Source: CAWBJO01 sp963789175
GTDB taxonomy: Bacteria > Pseudomonadota > Alphaproteobacteria > Rhizobiales > Aestuariivirgaceae
DNA: 64,000 bases
Direction of reading: 5' to 3'
NCBI GenBank assembly: GCA_963789175.1
Contig: CAWBJO010000005.1
Location: 62,001 to 126,000 of the forward strand
The notes under the pieces are model-generated. The model was not told the origin of the DNA and did not search any database. It was given only the letters and a program-made list of their open reading frames with translations. The translations under genes were made by a program, and so were the position numbers. This document shows, piece by piece, positions 51,619-60,440 of this stretch (the first letter of the stretch is position 1; every line of letters starts with the position of its first letter).

Positions 51619-52944
51619 ATGACCCGCACCATCAACCTGCATGAATTGTCGAAACTGTCCGCGGCCGAGCGCCGGCGGCTGCTGACCCGAACCGAGGCGG
51701 ACCTTTCGGCCACCATCGCCCAGGTCGCGCCGATCGTCGAGCGGGTGCGCCAAGACGGCGACAAGGCTTTGATCCGCTACGCTCGCGAGTTCGACAAGGC
51801 CGACATCGCGGCGAGCGGCATCGCCGCCCGCGACGAAGACTTCGCCCGTGCCGAGCGGGCCCTCGAACCATCGCTGCGCGATGCCATGGTCTTCGCCGCC
51901 GACGCGATCCGCCGTTTCCATGAGGCGCAGATGCCCGAGGAGATGTGGATGCGCGAAATCCGCCCCGGCGCCTATGCCGGAGACCGCACCCGGCCCATTC
52001 CTTCGGTCGCCTGCTATGTGCCGCGCGGCAAGGGCGCCTTCCCGAGCGTCGCGATGATGACGGCCATCCCGGCCGCCGTTGCCGGCGTCCGCGACGTCGC
52101 CATCGTCACGCCTCCGGGCCCCGACGGTTCGATCGACGCGGCGACGCTGTTCGCCGCACGCCTGGCCGGCGTGACCAAGGTCTACAAGGCCGGAGGTGCC
52201 GTGGCCGTCGGCGCCGTCGCCTACGGGACCGAGACGGTTCCGAAATGCGCCAAGATCATCGGGCCGGGCAGCCTGTGGGTCGCGGCGGCGAAGCGCCTTC
52301 TCGCCTCCGTCATCGACACGGGCACGCCGGCCGGGCCGAGCGAACTCATCGTGCTTGCCGACGGCGACGCCGATGGACGCATCGCCGGCCTCGATCTTCT
52401 CGTCGAGGCCGAGCACGGTCCGGACAGCTCGGCGTTCCTGGTGACCTGGAACCGCAAGGTCGCCGAAGACGCCATGGCAGCCATCGGCGAATACTGGAAG
52501 TCGATGAGCGCGCAGCGCGTCGAATTCTCCTCCGCCGTCCTGTCGGGACCGATCGGCGGCATCGTGATGGCGCGCGATGAGGCTGAAGCCGTCGCCTTCG
52601 TCAACGACTATGCGCCGGAACATCTCGAGATCCTGAGCGACGATCCGTTCCGCTATCTCGGCCGCATCGAGAATGCCGGCGAAATCCTACTCGGCCCTTA
52701 CACCCCCGTGACTCTCGGCAACTTCGTGATCGGTCCCAACCACGTCCTGCCCACCGGTGGTTGGGCGCGCACGGCGTCTCCCGTATCGGTCTTCGACTTC
52801 ATGAAGCGCACCTCGATCGCCTATGTGACCCGCGACGCCTATCCGGACCTCGCCCGGCATGCGCGCGTCCTCGCGACCTACGAAGGGTTCGACGCCCATG
52901 CCAACGCGGTGTCGCCGATCCGCGATCGCCTTCTCGACCGTTGA
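51619..52944 (+). CDS. Histidinol dehydrogenase family protein, probably a non-biosynthetic paralogue
   Basis: A 441-residue HisD-fold NAD-dependent dehydrogenase. The catalytic Glu-His pair is kept (YAPEHLE, E334-H335). Aligned by motif to E. coli HisD, two of four zinc ligands differ: Gln of SQAEHG is E263 in VEAEHG, and Asp of GDYASGTNH is N368 in GNFVIGPNH; H266 and H427 remain. Such changes and the absence of his genes suggest a catabolic paralogue, comparable to sulfopropanediol 3-dehydrogenase HpsN, which oxidises a C3 alcohol twice to an acid. The SDR and LldD-like neighbours fit diol or hydroxy-acid oxidation. Confidence 0.82.
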   Translation: MTRTINLHELSKLSAAERRRLLTRTEADLSATIAQVAPIVERVRQDGDKALIRYAREFDKADIAASGIAARDEDFARAERALEPSLRDAMVFAADAIRRFHEAQMPEEMWMREIRPGAYAGDRTRPIPSVACYVPRGKGAFPSVAMMTAIPAAVAGVRDVAIVTPPGPDGSIDAATLFAARLAGVTKVYKAGGAVAVGAVAYGTETVPKCAKIIGPGSLWVAAAKRLLASVIDTGTPAGPSELIVLADGDADGRIAGLDLLVEAEHGPDSSAFLVTWNRKVAEDAMAAIGEYWKSMSAQRVEFSSAVLSGPIGGIVMARDEAEAVAFVNDYAPEHLEILSDDPFRYLGRIENAGEILLGPYTPVTLGNFVIGPNHVLPTGGWARTASPVSVFDFMKRTSIAYVTRDAYPDLARHARVLATYEGFDAHANAVSPIRDRLLDR

Positions 52945-53013
52945 CTCGCCACGAGGCTAAGTCTCACTATGCGGGCCTGCCGTCGGGGCGCGGCATCGCA
53001 ATGGGAGGAGAGC

Positions 53014-54027
53014 ATGGCGCTCATCATCGATCGTCGTCAGTTGTTCAAGGGCGGGGCCGCGGCGCTCCTCGCCGGCACCGCTATCGGCCGCGCCGCCGCG
53101 CAGGAAATTCCGTCCTCGCCCGAGTCCGGCGCCATCCGGATGGGCATCGAGCCCTGGCTCGGCTACGGCCAGTGGCATATCGCGGCCAAGAAGGGCCTGT
53201 TCAAGGCCAACGGGCTCGAGTCCGTCGAAGTCGTCAACTTCACCACCGATGCCGAGATCAACGCCGCCCTCGCATCCGGCGATCTCCAATGCGGTAACAT
53301 CGCCACCCACACGGCCATGGCGTTCGCGGCCGCCGGCCTGCCCATAAAGATCGTCGCGCTGCTCGACGTTTCGATGACCGCAGATGCCATGATGACCGAC
53401 GGCTCGGTCGCGTCCGTGAAGGACCTCAAGGGCAAGCAGGTGGCTTACGAAGAGGGAACGACGAGCGACATCCTCCTCAACTACGCCCTCACTCAGAACG
53501 GCATGACCATTGCCGACATCGAGAAGGTGCCGATGCCGGCCGCCGATGCCGGCACCGCGCTGATCGCCGGCAAGGTGCCGGTGGCGGTGACCTACGAGCC
53601 TTACATCAGCCTCGCCAAGGCCCAGAGCGACAAGGTGCAGATGCTCTACTCGGCGGGCGAGAACCCCGGATTGATCTCCGACGTCTTCATCGTCCGGCAG
53701 GAATTCCTCGACCAGAAGCCGGGGCAGGTCGTGGCGCTCCTCAAGACCTGGGAGGCGGCGCTTGCCGACTACAACGCCAATCTGGAGGAAGGCCGTGCCA
53801 TCATCGCTGAGGCGGTGGGCGCCAAGCCCGAGGACCTGGCGACCGCCTTCGACGGCGTGCGGTTCTTCAACCTGGCCGACAACAAGTCGCAGTTCTCCGG
53901 CGATTTCCTGAACAAGGTGGTTCCCGAGGTCGAAGCCGCGGCTACCAGGGCCGGCCTCCTGACGTCGGACGTGGATCTGGCGACCCTGATGGATGGCCGG
54001 TTCATCGATGCCGCGACCAGGTCGTGA
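53014..54027 (+). CDS. ABC transporter substrate-binding protein, NMT1/TauA-like
   Basis: A 337-residue periplasmic binding protein with a twin-Arg-like signal lacking the second hydrophobic extension (DRRQLFKGGAAALLAG, cleavage near AAAQ). IRMGIEPWLGYGQWHIAAKKGLF is the classical start of nitrate/sulfonate/taurine-type receptors, followed by INAALASGDLQCGNIATHTAMAFAAAG and AYEEGTTSDILLNYAL. GGAGGAG precedes ATG 53014. It is 69 bases after the HisD-like gene and heads the transporter part of the operon. If the HisD-like enzyme is HpsN-related, a sulfonate is a reasonable but unproven ligand. Confidence 0.88.
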   Translation: MALIIDRRQLFKGGAAALLAGTAIGRAAAQEIPSSPESGAIRMGIEPWLGYGQWHIAAKKGLFKANGLESVEVVNFTTDAEINAALASGDLQCGNIATHTAMAFAAAGLPIKIVALLDVSMTADAMMTDGSVASVKDLKGKQVAYEEGTTSDILLNYALTQNGMTIADIEKVPMPAADAGTALIAGKVPVAVTYEPYISLAKAQSDKVQMLYSAGENPGLISDVFIVRQEFLDQKPGQVVALLKTWEAALADYNANLEEGRAIIAEAVGAKPEDLATAFDGVRFFNLADNKSQFSGDFLNKVVPEVEAAATRAGLLTSDVDLATLMDGRFIDAATRS

Positions 54028-54829
54028 GGGTCACAGGAAAGGCAAGCGGCTTTTCAGCCTCACGACCCGGCTCAACGCCTATGAATTCGCGCGCATAGCG
54101 GCGCTCGTCTTCGCCGGCCTCGCCGTCCTGTGGTGGCTGGCGACGGCGCTGAAGCTGGTGCCGCCGCTCTTTCTTCCTTCGCCGGCGGCCGTCCTTGCGC
54201 GCCTGGAAGAATTGTGGCGCTCCGGCAAGCTCGTCGACGACACGCTCATCAGCGTCTACCGCATTACCCTCGGCTTCCTGATCTCGACGGCCTTCGCCGT
54301 GCCGATCGGCGTGCTCATCGGTTCGTACCGGGCGTGGGAGGCAGCCATCGAGCCGGTGGTCGATTTCGTCCGCTATATGCCAGTCGTCGCCTTCGTGCCG
54401 CTGACCATCCTGTGGACCGGCACCGGCGACGCCCAGAAGTTCCTCATCATCTGGATTGGCACCTTCTTCCAGCAGGTGCTGCTCGTCATGGACAACGTCA
54501 AGTCCGTGCCGCGCGACTTCGTCAATCTCGGACGCACCTTCGGCATGCCCGAATCGCGCATCCTGGCGCGCATCATCGTACCGTCGGCGATGCCGGCGAT
54601 GTGGGACTCCATGCGCATCAGCCTCGGCTGGGCCTGGACCTGGCTGGTCGTCGCCGAGCTCGTCGCCGCGACCTCGGGCCTCGGCTACCGCATCACCACC
54701 GCGCAACGCTTCTTCCAGACCGATACGATTTTCGGCTACCTCCTGCTGCTCGGCATGCTGGGGCTGGCGACCGACCAGGCCATGAAGGGCATCGGCCGGC
54801 GGCTGTTCCGCTATCTTGAGGCGCGCTGA
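54008..54829 (+). CDS. ABC transporter permease (SsuC/TauC-like)
   Basis: About 273 residues with six predicted helices and the BPD EAA loop NLGRTFGMPESRILARIIVPSAMPAMWDSMRISLGWAW. It starts within the end of the binding-protein gene; ATG 54008 and ATG 53993 are both possible and neither has a strong ribosome site. A hydrophilic, Arg/Lys-rich N-terminus of about 30 residues precedes the first helix. Unlike the operon at 21-24 kb, only one permease is present here, so a homodimer is expected. Confidence 0.88.
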   Translation: MPRPGREGHRKGKRLFSLTTRLNAYEFARIAALVFAGLAVLWWLATALKLVPPLFLPSPAAVLARLEELWRSGKLVDDTLISVYRITLGFLISTAFAVPIGVLIGSYRAWEAAIEPVVDFVRYMPVVAFVPLTILWTGTGDAQKFLIIWIGTFFQQVLLVMDNVKSVPRDFVNLGRTFGMPESRILARIIVPSAMPAMWDSMRISLGWAWTWLVVAELVAATSGLGYRITTAQRFFQTDTIFGYLLLLGMLGLATDQAMKGIGRRLFRYLEAR

Positions 54830-55620
54830 TGCCGAAGCTGGTCGTTTCGAACCTCGGCAAGGTCTTCGACGGCGGACGCGACGCCGTCCGGGCGCTGGAC
54901 GGTGTCGATCTCGAAGTGGGCGACAACGAGTTCGTATCTCTCGTCGGGACGTCCGGTTGCGGGAAGACGACGCTTCTGATGATCGCCGCCGGCCTCGACG
55001 AGCCGTCGAGCGGCGCGATCGCCATCGATGGCGTCGGGATCGACGGCCCGGGCCTCGACCGCGGCGTCGTTTTCCAGAGCTATACACTGCTGCCCTGGCT
55101 GACCGCGCGGGGCAACGTGGAGTTTGCACTGACGGCGGCCGGCCGCTCCCGTGCCGAGGCGCGCACCGTTGCCGAGGAGCATCTGGCGCTCGTCGGCCTG
55201 AGCGACTTTGCCGATGTCCATCCGAGCCGGCTCTCGGGTGGCATGAAGCAGCGGGTCGCCATCGCCCGTGCCTTGTCGTACCGGCCAAAGATGCTTCTCA
55301 TGGACGAGCCGTTCGGCGCGCTCGATGCGCTGACCCGCAGGCACATGCAGGAGCTTCTGGCGCGCATCTGGGAACGTCACCGTCTGACCGTGCTTTTCGT
55401 CACCCACGACGTCGAGGAGGCGGTCTACATGTCGGACCGCGTGGCGGTCATGACGAACCGTCCGGGCCGCATCAAGTCGATCGTGCCGATCGATCTGCCC
55501 CGGCCGCGCAGCTTCGAGATGATTGCGGCGCCGGCCTTCATCGAATGCCAGCGTCGGGTGTTGAACGACATCCGATCGGAATCGATCGAAATTGCGGCCT
55601 TGGGTCAAGCTTTGGGGTGA
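54829..55620 (+). CDS. ABC transporter ATPase (SsuB/TauB-like)
   Basis: A 263-residue ATPase with Walker A GTSGCGKTT, VFQSYTLLPWLTA, signature LSGGMKQRVAIARAL, Walker B MLLMDEPFGALD and FVTHDVEEAVYMSDR. The ATG shares a base with the permease stop, so translation is coupled. It completes the NMT1/TauA-type importer. The amidase gene begins six bases after its stop. Confidence 0.93.
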   Translation: MPKLVVSNLGKVFDGGRDAVRALDGVDLEVGDNEFVSLVGTSGCGKTTLLMIAAGLDEPSSGAIAIDGVGIDGPGLDRGVVFQSYTLLPWLTARGNVEFALTAAGRSRAEARTVAEEHLALVGLSDFADVHPSRLSGGMKQRVAIARALSYRPKMLLMDEPFGALDALTRRHMQELLARIWERHRLTVLFVTHDVEEAVYMSDRVAVMTNRPGRIKSIVPIDLPRPRSFEMIAAPAFIECQRRVLNDIRSESIEIAALGQALG

Positions 55621-55626
55621 GCCGGC

Positions 55627-57069
55627 ATGCGTCAGGATGAATATGTGACGGCCGACGCGTTGGAACTGGCGGATCGGGTACGGACGGGCGAGATAAGTGC
55701 ATCCGCCGTGATGGCGGTCTGCTACGCGCGGATTGCGGCGCTCAATCCGAAGCTCAACGCCGTTGTCAAACTCCTGGACTCCCCGCAGGATGCATCCGAG
55801 CGCAAGGATGCGCCGTTTGTCGGCGTGCCTTTTCTGATGAAGGATATCGGCGCCGGCGTGAAGGATGTCCCGACGGTGGCCGCCTCGCGATACTTCCAGC
55901 AGTCGGCACCTTCCGGCGACGACGAGCTGACCGTGCGGTTCCGTGCCGCAGGCCTGCGCATCGTCGGCAAGACCAACCTCCCCGAGCTCGGCTTCAACGT
56001 GACGACCGAGCCGATTCTTCACGGCCCGACTCGAAATCCCTGGGACCTGGAGCGGACCGCGGGCGGCTCCTCCGGCGGCGCCGCGGCCGCCGTTGCGGGC
56101 GGCATGGTTCCCATCGCCCATGCCACCGATGGCGCAGGGTCGATCCGCATCCCGGCGGCCTGCTGCGGTCTTGTCGGCCTAAAGCCGTCCCGCGGCACCG
56201 TTCCGCTCGGACCGCGCTACACCGACGTCTATGGCGGACTCGTTTCCGAAGGCGTCGTCAGCCGCACGGTGCGCGACAGCGCCGCGGCGCTCGATGCCTG
56301 CGCCGGCGCGGATGACGGCGCCCCCTATGCATCGCCCCTCCACGGCGGATCACCGCTCGTCGTCGACCTGCGGATACCCGGGCCGCGCCTGCGGATCGGC
56401 GTGGTTCGCAGGCCGCCGCCCGACGTCTCCCTGTCGCCGGAAGTGTCGGCCGCCGTCGAGCGCGCGGTGGCGATGCTCGCCCGTCTCGGTCACGAGGTTT
56501 CCGATCTCGATCTTCCTTTCGCGGACGAAGAGCTTCTCGTGCCGCGCCAGGTCTATCGTGCGCATGTGTGCGTGCAGTCGGCAACCGACCGCGCGGCGGA
56601 AGCAGCCGCCGGCCGGCGACCGCAGGCTGGCGATCTCGAAGCGATCAACGTTGCGGCAGCTGTGCGCGGCCGCGCCATGACGGCCGTCGACTTCGTCGCG
56701 GTCGTTCGAGACGGGCACCGGTTCGCACGCCGCCTGTCGACAGTCTGGCAGACGTGCGATGTTCTCCTCACCGCCGCGCTGTCCGAGTTGCCGCCGCCGC
56801 TCGGCCGCTTTCCCACCGACCACGACGACGTCGATCTTCATGTCGACAGGATGGCGCGCTTCGCTCCTTTCGCCTCCCTGTTCAATCTTTCCGGCGGTCC
56901 GGCGATCGTCCTTCCCGTCGCGTTGAGCAGTGGGCTTCCGGCCGCGGTGCAGCTGGGCGGCGCGCTTGGCCGCGACGGCGTTGTGCTGCGTCTCGCCGCC
57001 GAGCTCGAAGCGGCGGTGACGGCCGACGGCTATCCCGCCCATCGCCTCGCTCCGCTGGCATTGGCGTAG
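55627..57069 (+). CDS. Amidase (amidase-signature family)
   Basis: A 480-residue Ser-cisSer-Lys amidase. K72 in FLMKDIG, the Gly/Ser loop GGSSGG at 146-151 and the nucleophile S172 in DGAGSIRIPA form the catalytic set. FVGVPFLMKD, GKTNLPELGFNVTTEP and NPWDLERT are typical of the family, to which GatA, acylamidases and 6-aminohexanoate hydrolase belong. GatA is unlikely because gatB and gatC are absent and the gene ends a catabolic operon. It may release an amino acid or hydroxy acid from an imported amide. It converges with the ABC ATPase gene six bases downstream. Confidence 0.88.
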   Translation: MRQDEYVTADALELADRVRTGEISASAVMAVCYARIAALNPKLNAVVKLLDSPQDASERKDAPFVGVPFLMKDIGAGVKDVPTVAASRYFQQSAPSGDDELTVRFRAAGLRIVGKTNLPELGFNVTTEPILHGPTRNPWDLERTAGGSSGGAAAAVAGGMVPIAHATDGAGSIRIPAACCGLVGLKPSRGTVPLGPRYTDVYGGLVSEGVVSRTVRDSAAALDACAGADDGAPYASPLHGGSPLVVDLRIPGPRLRIGVVRRPPPDVSLSPEVSAAVERAVAMLARLGHEVSDLDLPFADEELLVPRQVYRAHVCVQSATDRAAEAAAGRRPQAGDLEAINVAAAVRGRAMTAVDFVAVVRDGHRFARRLSTVWQTCDVLLTAALSELPPPLGRFPTDHDDVDLHVDRMARFAPFASLFNLSGGPAIVLPVALSSGLPAAVQLGGALGRDGVVLRLAAELEAAVTADGYPAHRLAPLALA

Positions 57070-57075
57070 CGCAGG

Positions 57076-58198
57076 TCAGGCGCCGGGCGGACGCAACAGC
57101 GCGACCGTGGTCTGCGCGTCGAAGAGCTGCAGCTGGCTCAAGTCGTAGCTGAGCGGCACCGGCTCGCCCGGCTTCGCCGTGAAATCGCGTCCGCAGCGGA
57201 TCATGATTTCCGGCCCGCCCCTCGCGAGCGTGGCGACGAGGATGACCTCGGGCCCGAGCATCTCGGTTGCGACCGCGATGACCTCGACGGCTTGCGGCAT
57301 CGACAGTGCCGCGGAGCGGGGGTGGAAGTCTTCCGGCCTCAATCCGACGATGACATCCTTGCCGGCGTGGGGGGCGTAGGCGCGGGCGAGGGCCGCGGGA
57401 AGATCGAAGCCTAGCCCGTCCATGCGCACGGCCAGGCCGCCGCCGCTTCCGCCATCGAGGCGGCCGGCGATCAGGTTCATCGGCGGGCTTGCGAGAAACC
57501 CGGCGACGAAGGTGTTGACGGGGTTGCGGTAGACCTCGATCGGCGCGCCGACCTGGACGATTTCACCGTCCTTCATGATGCAGATGCGCTCGCCCATGGT
57601 CATCGCCTCGACCTGGTCGTGGGTGACGTGCACGATCGTGGTGCCGACCGCGCGATGGAGCTTGATGAGCTCGGTGCGCATCGACGCCCGGAGCTTGGCG
57701 TCGAGGTTCGAAAGCGGCTCGTCGAGCAGGAAGGCCTGCGGCTCGCGCACCAGGGCGCGGCCCAGCGCGACGCGCTGCCGCTGGCCGCCGGACAGTTGCG
57801 CCGGCTTGCGGCCGAGCAGCTCGCCGATGCCGAGCATCCGGGCGATGTCGGCGATCCGCCGGTCGATCTCCTTCCGTTCGATGCCGCGCAGGCGCAGGCC
57901 GAAATCGAGATTCTGCGCCACCGTCATGTGCGGATAGAGAGCATAGTTCTGGAACACGATGGCGATGTTGCGATCGCGCGGGATCGACCTCGTTGACGAT
58001 GTTGCCGCCGATGCGGATCGTGCCCGACGTCACCGTCTCGAGACCGGCGATCATGCGCAGCGTGGTCGACTTTCCGCAGCCCGACGGGCCGAGCAGGATC
58101 ATGAACTCGCCGTCCCGGATGTCGAGCGACACGTTGCGCACCGCAGCCACGCCCGTGGCGTATGCCTTGCTTACGTTTTCGAGAACGATCGCGGCCAT
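57076..58198 (-). pseudogene. Sugar ABC transporter ATPase (UgpC/MalK type), frameshifted
   Basis: The N-terminal part from ATG 58198 carries Walker A GPSGCGKST and runs to NIVNEVDP. At 57978-57982 the frame shifts and the protein continues as RDRNIAIVFQNYALYPHMT in the next frame, with signature LSGGQRQRVALGRAL, Walker B FLLDEPLSNLD and a MalK-type regulatory domain (GLRPEDFHPR), ending at 57076. Removing one base of the CCC run (GATCCCGCGC) restores a normal 373-residue protein with the family VDPRDRNIA spacing. As for the permease at 13005, this may be an assembly error; if real, the transporter lacks an energy source unless another MalK serves it. Confidence 0.85.
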
Positions 58199-58207
58199 CG
58201 TCGTCCG

Positions 58208-59092
58208 TCAGCCTAGCGATCGCATGTAGCGATGCAGATAGGCGGTGAGGGTGAGGACCAGAACCAGCAGGATCGCCGACATGGCGGATGCTTCGCCGAG
58301 ATTCAGGCTGACGAACGCCGTCCTGTAGATGAAGTAGCTGATGAAGTCGGTGGAGACGCCCGGCCCGCCGCGCGTCATGATGTAGACGAGGTCGTAGGTC
58401 TTGACCGCGAAGATCAGGCGGATGAGCAGCGTGACGACGATGACCGGCATCATCAGCGGCACGGTGATGTGCCAGAACGACTGCAGCGCGCTCGCCCCGT
58501 CGACCCGCGCCGCTTCGTAGGGTTCGCGCGGCAGCGCCGAGAGCCCGGCCAGCAGCAGCACGATCATGAACGAAACCTGGTGCCAGATGTCGACCATGAT
58601 GACCGTCCAGATCGCGACCTTGGTGCTCCCCAGCCAGTTGACCGGCTCGAGGCCGATGACGGTCAGGAGATAGTTGACGATGCCGAGCGTCGGATGCAGG
58701 AACATTCGCCAGATGAGTCCGACGATGACCGGATTCATGAGCAATGGACAGAGCAGGATCCCGTAGTAGAGCGGCTTGAAGCGATCCACCGTGTTGAGCA
58801 TGAGCGCCACGAGAAACCCGATGGCGAACTCGAGGAGCACCACCGCCAGCACGAAGAACACCGTGACGCGCAGGCTGTGCAGGAATTCCGGATCGTTCAG
58901 GGCCTTGAGATAGTTTTCAGCGCCCGTGAACGTGTCGAAGTTCGGTGCGATCAGCGTGTAGTCGTGGACGCTCGTGAACAATGCCCAGAAGACGGGAAAT
59001 AGAATCACGAGAAAGAGCGCGGAGAGGCTGGGCGCGGCCATGAGCCACCCGAAGCGGCGGTTTGCCGTTTCCATCGCGACGGGTGGCTGCAT
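58208..59092 (-). CDS. Sugar ABC transporter permease (MalF/UgpA type)
   Basis: A 294-residue CUT1 permease with six predicted helices, an N-terminal WLMAAPSLSALFLVILFPVFW helix and EAA loop LPREPYEAARVDGASALQSF at about residue 205. TRGGPGVSTDFISYFIYRTAF is the usual C-terminal motif. GGGGCGAGAC precedes the ATG. It follows the binding-protein gene by 26 bases and precedes the ATPase gene by nine, all transcribed on the minus strand. Confidence 0.9.
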   Translation of the reverse strand: MQPPVAMETANRRFGWLMAAPSLSALFLVILFPVFWALFTSVHDYTLIAPNFDTFTGAENYLKALNDPEFLHSLRVTVFFVLAVVLLEFAIGFLVALMLNTVDRFKPLYYGILLCPLLMNPVIVGLIWRMFLHPTLGIVNYLLTVIGLEPVNWLGSTKVAIWTVIMVDIWHQVSFMIVLLLAGLSALPREPYEAARVDGASALQSFWHITVPLMMPVIVVTLLIRLIFAVKTYDLVYIMTRGGPGVSTDFISYFIYRTAFVSLNLGEASAMSAILLVLVLTLTAYLHRYMRSLG

Positions 59093-59118
59093 GTCTCGCC
59101 CCTGCGCCTAGCAGGCCC

Positions 59119-60396
59119 CTACTTGAGCTTGCCGTCCTTCCGCGCCAGGTCGGCCATCTCGGTCTCGATGGCGGTGAGCGCGTCCGCGGCTTTCTTCTCG
59201 CCCGCCACCGCCAGGCTGAGCTCGCGGCCCAGAACTTCGACGAGCTGCGGCGTGTAGGTGAAGACCGGGAAGTTGTGGCTCGTCAGCAGCATCTGCTTCA
59301 GGGCCTGGGCATGCGGATACTTCGCATTGACGTCGGGATCATCGAAGATGTCGGTGCGGGTCGGCGAACCGCCCTGCAGCGCCCGCTTCTTCGCGATGTC
59401 CTTCGATTCGACCCACTTGAGGAACGTCCATGCCGCGTCGGGATTGGGGCTCGATTTCGGGATCGCCCATCCCCACGCGCCGTTGAGGCTGCCGCCCTGG
59501 TCGGGCGTCGGTCCGGGCACCGGCATGATTTCGACCTTGCCGACGACGCTCGACTTCGACGCATCGTCGATCGAGGCCCGGAAGAAGTTGTAGGTGATGT
59601 AGCTGTAGGCCTTGCCCTGCGCCATCACGTTGAAGGCTTCGTCGAAGGAGAAGCTCGCCGAGCCGAGCGGGCCGTATTTGTTGACGTTGGTCGTATACTG
59701 CTCGACCGCCTTCACGCCGGCCTCGGTGTTGAGGGTCGGCTTCCAGCTGGCATCGTGGTACTCGCCGCCGTTGGCGAACAGGTAGTTGGACCATTCCATG
59801 GCGATGGGATCGGGCCGCAGGCCCTGGTTGACGACGCCGTGCATGCCGTCCTTTGTGAAGAACTCGACCTGCTTCAGATACTCGTCCCATGTCTTTGGCG
59901 TGCCGAGGTCCATTCCGTACTTCGCCTTGAAATCGGCCTTGTTCTTCTCGTCCTCGAGCAGGTCTTTCCGATAGAGAAGGCCCATCGCATAGTTGTAGAA
60001 CGGCAGCATGTAGGTCACGCCGTCGACCTGGCCGACGAGGTCCATGAGCTTCGGCACGTAGACCGACGTGTCGAAATTGTCGGCCTTGATGCGATCGTCG
60101 AGCGGCTGCAGCCATCCCGCCTTGGTGAACTCGCCGACCCAGTAGAAGTCGACGACGATGGCCGAGTAGCTGCCCTTGGACGCCACCAGCTGCGGCACCA
60201 GCTTGGTGTGCATCTCCGCGTAGTTGACGACCTCGAGGTTGACGTCGATGCCGGTCGCCTGCTTGAACTCGGGCAGCAGCGTCTTGACGTAATCGGTGTC
60301 GGGCACGCCCTCCATCAGGATGTTGACGGTTTCGGCGAACGCCGTGCCGGACATGGCCGTTGCGAAGGCCAAGCCGATCAAAGCTTTCTTCCACAT
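59119..60396 (-). CDS. Sugar ABC transporter substrate-binding protein
   Basis: A 425-residue family-1 binding protein. Sec signal MWKKALIGLAFATAMSGTAFA, then ETVNILMEGVPDTDYVKTLLPEFKQATG. YSAIVVDFYWVGEFTKAGWLQPL, TYMLPFYNYAMGLLYRKDLLEDE and GWAIPKSSPNPDAAWTFLKWVES follow the CUT1 pattern. GGGGAGA precedes ATG 60396. It lies between the two permease genes, an arrangement different from the smo operon (regulator, binding protein, permeases, ATPase, SDR). The sugar or polyol cannot be named. Confidence 0.9.
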   Translation of the reverse strand: MWKKALIGLAFATAMSGTAFAETVNILMEGVPDTDYVKTLLPEFKQATGIDVNLEVVNYAEMHTKLVPQLVASKGSYSAIVVDFYWVGEFTKAGWLQPLDDRIKADNFDTSVYVPKLMDLVGQVDGVTYMLPFYNYAMGLLYRKDLLEDEKNKADFKAKYGMDLGTPKTWDEYLKQVEFFTKDGMHGVVNQGLRPDPIAMEWSNYLFANGGEYHDASWKPTLNTEAGVKAVEQYTTNVNKYGPLGSASFSFDEAFNVMAQGKAYSYITYNFFRASIDDASKSSVVGKVEIMPVPGPTPDQGGSLNGAWGWAIPKSSPNPDAAWTFLKWVESKDIAKKRALQGGSPTRTDIFDDPDVNAKYPHAQALKQMLLTSHNFPVFTYTPQLVEVLGRELSLAVAGEKKAADALTAIETEMADLARKDGKLK

Positions 60397-60440
60397 GTCG
60401 AATCTCCCCAGTGTGGCCCTCGCGGTTTTTGGGTGGGTGG

